A stretch of 64,000 nucleotides of DNA from Bradyrhizobium sp. B097. GTDB taxonomy: Bacteria > Pseudomonadota > Alphaproteobacteria > Rhizobiales > Xanthobacteraceae. The stretch lies in the NCBI RefSeq assembly GCF_038957035.1, contig NZ_CP152412.1:6258501-6322500 (forward strand), in the 5' to 3' direction. The notes under the pieces are model-generated. The model saw only the letters and a program-made list of their open reading frames with translations, ran no database searches and was not told the DNA's origin. Shown here piece after piece: positions 61,459 through 64,000 of the stretch. Made by a program: the position numbers and the translations under genes. Each line of letters opens with the position of its first letter. Positions within the stretch are counted from its first letter, which is position 1.

Positions 61459-61550
61459 CCACAATCTCAAATGTTGTGCGGCGCTGGAACGACTAGTCCC
61501 GTTCACTACACCCGCCGCGGAGTATGGGTCCCGGCCTTCGCCGGGACGAC
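61430..61550. repeat. Palindromic repeat, 'GTCGTCCC...GGGACCCAT' family (copy 3), overlapping a coding end
   Basis: The left arm (from 61430, GTCGTCCCGGCGAAAGCC...) lies in the 3' end of the ribokinase gene. The right arm ends at 61550, 7 bases before the stop of the convergent flavoprotein gene. Arms match the copies at 13915 and 55158. Confidence 0.85.
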
Positions 61551-61557
61551 CAGGGGG

Positions 61558-62775
61558 TTAGGACAGCGCGCTCTTCAAATCAAAGCTCGCATCCGCCGCC
61601 TGCTCCGGTGTGATCGAGCCTCCAGCGCCGAGCAGTCGGCGGCCAAACATGTGATCGCCGGCGCGATTGACCGACTCGATGCCGAGCAGCCTGTCGCCGC
61701 GATAGCAGAACGCCGAGAACGCCCCCTGCGCACGGTCGCCGCGCACCACGACGCGGTCGTAGCCGGTGGTGAGACCTGCCATCTGCAGCTTGTCCGGGCC
61801 CTGGTCGCTCCAGAACCACGGCAGGCCGTCATAGACCTCGGCCTTGCCGGTCAGCCGCGACGCCACGCAGCGCGCATGGTCGGTCGCGTTCTGCACCGAC
61901 TCGAGCCGCAGCGACCCGCCGAAGCGCTTGCTGGTGTAGAGCGCGCAATCGCCGATCGCGGAGATATTCGGATCGGCCGTCGAGAGGTGCTCGTCGACGA
62001 TGATGCCCGATGCGACCGGCAGGCCGGCCTCCGCGGCGAGCTCGACATTCGGCAGCACGCCGACGCCGACCACGACAAGATCGGCCGGGATGTGCGTGCC
62101 GTTGCTCAGGCTGACGCCGGTGACCCTGGCGCCATCGGCCTCGATCGCCGTGACCTGCACCCCGAGGTGGATCCGGATGCCGGCCGCGCTGTGCCGCGAC
62201 TGCGAGAACTCGGAGATCTCCGCGGTCACCGCGCGCGCCATCACGCGGGAAGCGAGCTCGACCACGTCGACCTCGAGGCCCTTGGCCCGCGCAGTGGCCG
62301 CGAATTCCAGCCCGATGAAGCCCGCGCCGATCACGACGACGCGCATGCCGGGTGCGAGCAAATCGCGCAGCGCCTGACTCTCGTCGAGGATACGCAGGTA
62401 GCGGACGGCGTCGAGCTTTGCGTTGGGAATATCGAGCAGCCGGTTCCGCGCACCGGTCGCGAACACCAGATGGCCGTAGTCGAGCGACGTGCCGGAGGCG
62501 AGCGCCACCTTCCGCGCATTGCGGTCGACCGCGTGGGCGCGATCGGTGATCAGCTCGATCTTGTTGTCCTGGTAGAACTTGTCGGGCCGGAACATCAGGG
62601 TTTCGGGCCCGCCGGTCCCCTTCAGATAGGCCTTCGACAAAGGCGGCCGCTGGTACGGCAAATGGCCCTCGTCATTGATCAGGGCGATGGGCTCGGCGAA
62701 GCCGGCCTGGCGCAGCGACGCCGCGAGTTGGAAGCCGGCATGTCCGGCGCCGACGATGATGACCGAGCCTGTCAT
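61558..62775 (-). CDS. Ferredoxin reductase, palustrisredoxin reductase-like (FAD/NAD(P))
   Basis: This 405-residue flavoprotein passes electrons from NADH to a [2Fe-2S] ferredoxin of a class I P450. It has the FAD-binding GAGHAGFQLAASLRQAG (9-25), LPYQRPPLSKAYLKG and the NAD-binding VVVIGAGFIGLEFAATARAKGLEVDVVE. AIGDCALY, SVQNATDHARCVA, PWFWSDQG and FCYRGDRLLGIESVNRAGDHMFGR follow. It closely resembles the R. palustris palustrisredoxin reductase that supports CYP199A2. No ferredoxin gene is adjacent; the P450 at 42980-44203 is a candidate end partner. Confidence 0.9.
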   Translation of the reverse strand: MTGSVIIVGAGHAGFQLAASLRQAGFAEPIALINDEGHLPYQRPPLSKAYLKGTGGPETLMFRPDKFYQDNKIELITDRAHAVDRNARKVALASGTSLDYGHLVFATGARNRLLDIPNAKLDAVRYLRILDESQALRDLLAPGMRVVVIGAGFIGLEFAATARAKGLEVDVVELASRVMARAVTAEISEFSQSRHSAAGIRIHLGVQVTAIEADGARVTGVSLSNGTHIPADLVVVGVGVLPNVELAAEAGLPVASGIIVDEHLSTADPNISAIGDCALYTSKRFGGSLRLESVQNATDHARCVASRLTGKAEVYDGLPWFWSDQGPDKLQMAGLTTGYDRVVVRGDRAQGAFSAFCYRGDRLLGIESVNRAGDHMFGRRLLGAGGSITPEQAADASFDLKSALS

Positions 62776-63002
62776 CGGAACAACCCAAATACGCGCGAGC
62801 AGGAGTGACCCATGCCGTTTCCTCTTTGTCGATGTTAGCTTGCGTGCCCCGTCACCACAGCGCTCGTGTCTGCGTACCGAAGGCGCACGCTATTTGGCCC
62901 CATGGCTCGCGCTGATGCAAGGGGGTCCCGGGCAAATCTCGGCACCCGAAAGCAGCCCCGGGGCGCCGGGCCGGATTGCCACGGCTGCCGTCAAGGCCTT
63001 AA

Positions 63003-63827
63003 ATGTCCGGAAATAACAAGCCCAAGGTCTTCAAAATGCCAGCACCCGCCTCCGCCAACGACCCCGCTTTGCTCCGCATCGACGGCGCCATTGCGACCAT
63101 CACGCTGAACCGGCCGGCCGCGTTCAATGCGATCGACATGACGATCGCCAAAAGGCTCGAACAGCTCGGCGCCGAAGTCGAAGCCAACACGGACGTCCGC
63201 GTGCTGGTCATCGAGGGCGAAGGCCGCGCCTTCTGCGCCGGCGGCGATCTGCAAACCATCGGTGCTGCGACCGAAGCCAACAACATCGCGCCCGTGGTCG
63301 GCGAGATGCTGCACCACTATCACGCCTTCATCGAAACGGTGCGGCGGATGCCGAAGATCGTGCTGTCCAGCGTGCACGGGTCGGCGGCCGGCGCCGGCAT
63401 GGGCCTCGCCTTCGTGACCGACCTGTGTATCGCCGCGGAGGATGCCCGCTTCACGCCCGCCTATGCCAAGATTGGCGTATCGCCCGACGGCGGCAGCACG
63501 GTCGGCATCGTCGGTACCGTCGGGACCCGTCGCGCGCTCCAGATCTTCCTTGCGGAGGATGGCTTCACCGCGCAGCAGGCCTATGAATGGGGACTGGTCG
63601 TCAAGACCGTCCCCGCGACCGAATTGAAGGCGGCCACCCGGCAGCTCGCCGAGCGCCTGGCGAAAAATCCGCCCGCCGCGATCGCCGGGACCAAGTCGCT
63701 GGTCTATCAGGCGGCAACCACGCCGACCAAGCAGCAGCTCGACGCCGAGGAACACAAGATCATCACGTCGATGCATACCGAGGATTTCCGCGTCGCCGTG
63801 AAGAAGTTCACCAGCAAGTCGAAGTAG
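63003..63827 (+). CDS. Enoyl-CoA hydratase/isomerase family protein
   Basis: This 274-residue crotonase-fold protein has ATITLNRPAAFNAIDMTIAKRL, the oxyanion-hole segments GRAFCAGGDLQTI and SVHGSAAGAGMGLAFVTDLCIAA, and SPDGGSTVGIVGTVG. In the catalytic region, Asp in SPDGG occupies the site where hydratases have Glu, which is more like isomerases or dehalogenases. Fatty acid or aromatic acyl-CoA degradation is the general role. It starts at ATG 63003 behind AAGGCC; a second ATG at 63036 is possible. Confidence 0.87.
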   Translation: MSGNNKPKVFKMPAPASANDPALLRIDGAIATITLNRPAAFNAIDMTIAKRLEQLGAEVEANTDVRVLVIEGEGRAFCAGGDLQTIGAATEANNIAPVVGEMLHHYHAFIETVRRMPKIVLSSVHGSAAGAGMGLAFVTDLCIAAEDARFTPAYAKIGVSPDGGSTVGIVGTVGTRRALQIFLAEDGFTAQQAYEWGLVVKTVPATELKAATRQLAERLAKNPPAAIAGTKSLVYQAATTPTKQQLDAEEHKIITSMHTEDFRVAVKKFTSKSK

Positions 63828-63874
63828 CAACAACAGGTACGACTGCGTCACAGCCGCGCCACCTCACGTTGCGG

Positions 63875-63957
63875 GTCATTGCGAGGAGCGGCAGCGACGA
63901 AGCAATCCATTTCTCCACTTGCGGAGCGATGGATTGCTTCGCTTCGCTCGCAATGAC
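63875..63957. repeat. 'GTCATTGCGAG' palindromic repeat
   Basis: GTCATTGCGAG...CGAAGCAATCCA (63875-63909) pairs with TGGATTGCTTCG...CTCGCAATGAC (63930-63957). It follows the enoyl-CoA hydratase gene and is a further repeat family in the window, present once. Confidence 0.85.
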
Positions 63958-64000
63958 GCGGATGGAGCAGTGCGTACTCCTCCCATAAGGGGCCTACCGC

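Noticed and set aside
59554..61506. 650-codon open frame antisense to the two sugar kinases
   Set aside because: Composition is typical of antisense shadows and both kinases on the other strand show full PfkB motifs.
62776..63002. Small gene in the gap before the enoyl-CoA hydratase
   Set aside because: Frames here are short, lack ribosome-binding sites and show no family features; I see nothing supportable.

Overview
The window is high-GC alphaproteobacterial DNA, most probably Bradyrhizobium or a close relative in the Nitrobacteraceae. Support: a flavoprotein that closely resembles Rhodopseudomonas palustris palustrisredoxin reductase; DUF6489, class III PHA synthase, LTXXQ and WS/DGAT families; many solute-binding-protein transporters; and several families of large palindromic intergenic repeats of the kind common in Bradyrhizobium. 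I saw no rRNA, tRNA, CRISPR array, insertion sequence, phage gene or origin. The region looks like catabolic and transport-rich chromosome, not a mobile island.

Layout. 1-2925: the start of phaC (cut by the window edge) with a short PhaE-like partner, an alpha/beta hydrolase and a secreted SnoaL-like protein. 3178-13015 (minus strand): an eight-gene operon joining a hydroxyquinol route (TfdB-like phenol hydroxylase, intradiol dioxygenase, maleylacetate reductase) to a dedicated Liv-type ABC importer, headed by an AraC regulator and a pair of 21-bp-spaced direct repeats. 13138-13812: a spermidine-synthase-fold protein. 14073-21140 (minus): a lipid cluster with a P450-reductase fusion of the CYP102 (BM3) type, an epoxide hydrolase, a wax ester synthase/DGAT, a lipase-like hydrolase and a DUF6489 protein, preceded by four tandem 23-bp palindromic units. 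21573-35307 (plus): two complete Dpp/Opp-type peptide importers flanking a cytoplasmic gamma-glutamyltransferase-like enzyme and a DUF1028 protein; a convergent RidA/CnbZ-like gene follows.

36421-41593 (minus): a TetR - membrane fusion - RND efflux operon with a perfect 16-bp palindrome over its promoter. 41658-48309: a split ThDP decarboxylase (ComDE-like), a soluble P450, ornithine aminotransferase, a large exported LTXXQ protein and a potassium channel. 48396-57171 (minus): a co-directional block of an NMT1/THI5-type ABC importer followed by an enolase-superfamily enzyme, a Gfo/Idh/MocA oxidoreductase, a DUF993 aldolase-like protein, a sugar-phosphate isomerase/epimerase and an FMN alpha-hydroxyacid oxidase. 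I do not recognise this as a described pathway and consider it the best candidate for a new system. 57532-63827: TetR regulator, two-domain VOC protein, two PfkB-type sugar kinases, a palustrisredoxin-reductase-like flavoprotein and an enoyl-CoA hydratase.

Working logic: each catabolic block carries its own importer, and tight 4-base (ATGA) or 1-base overlaps within blocks indicate translational coupling. Most other gaps are filled with palindromic repeats, one of which supplies the stop codon and the last residues of a ribokinase. Many apparent long antisense reading frames are shadows of these GC-rich genes.
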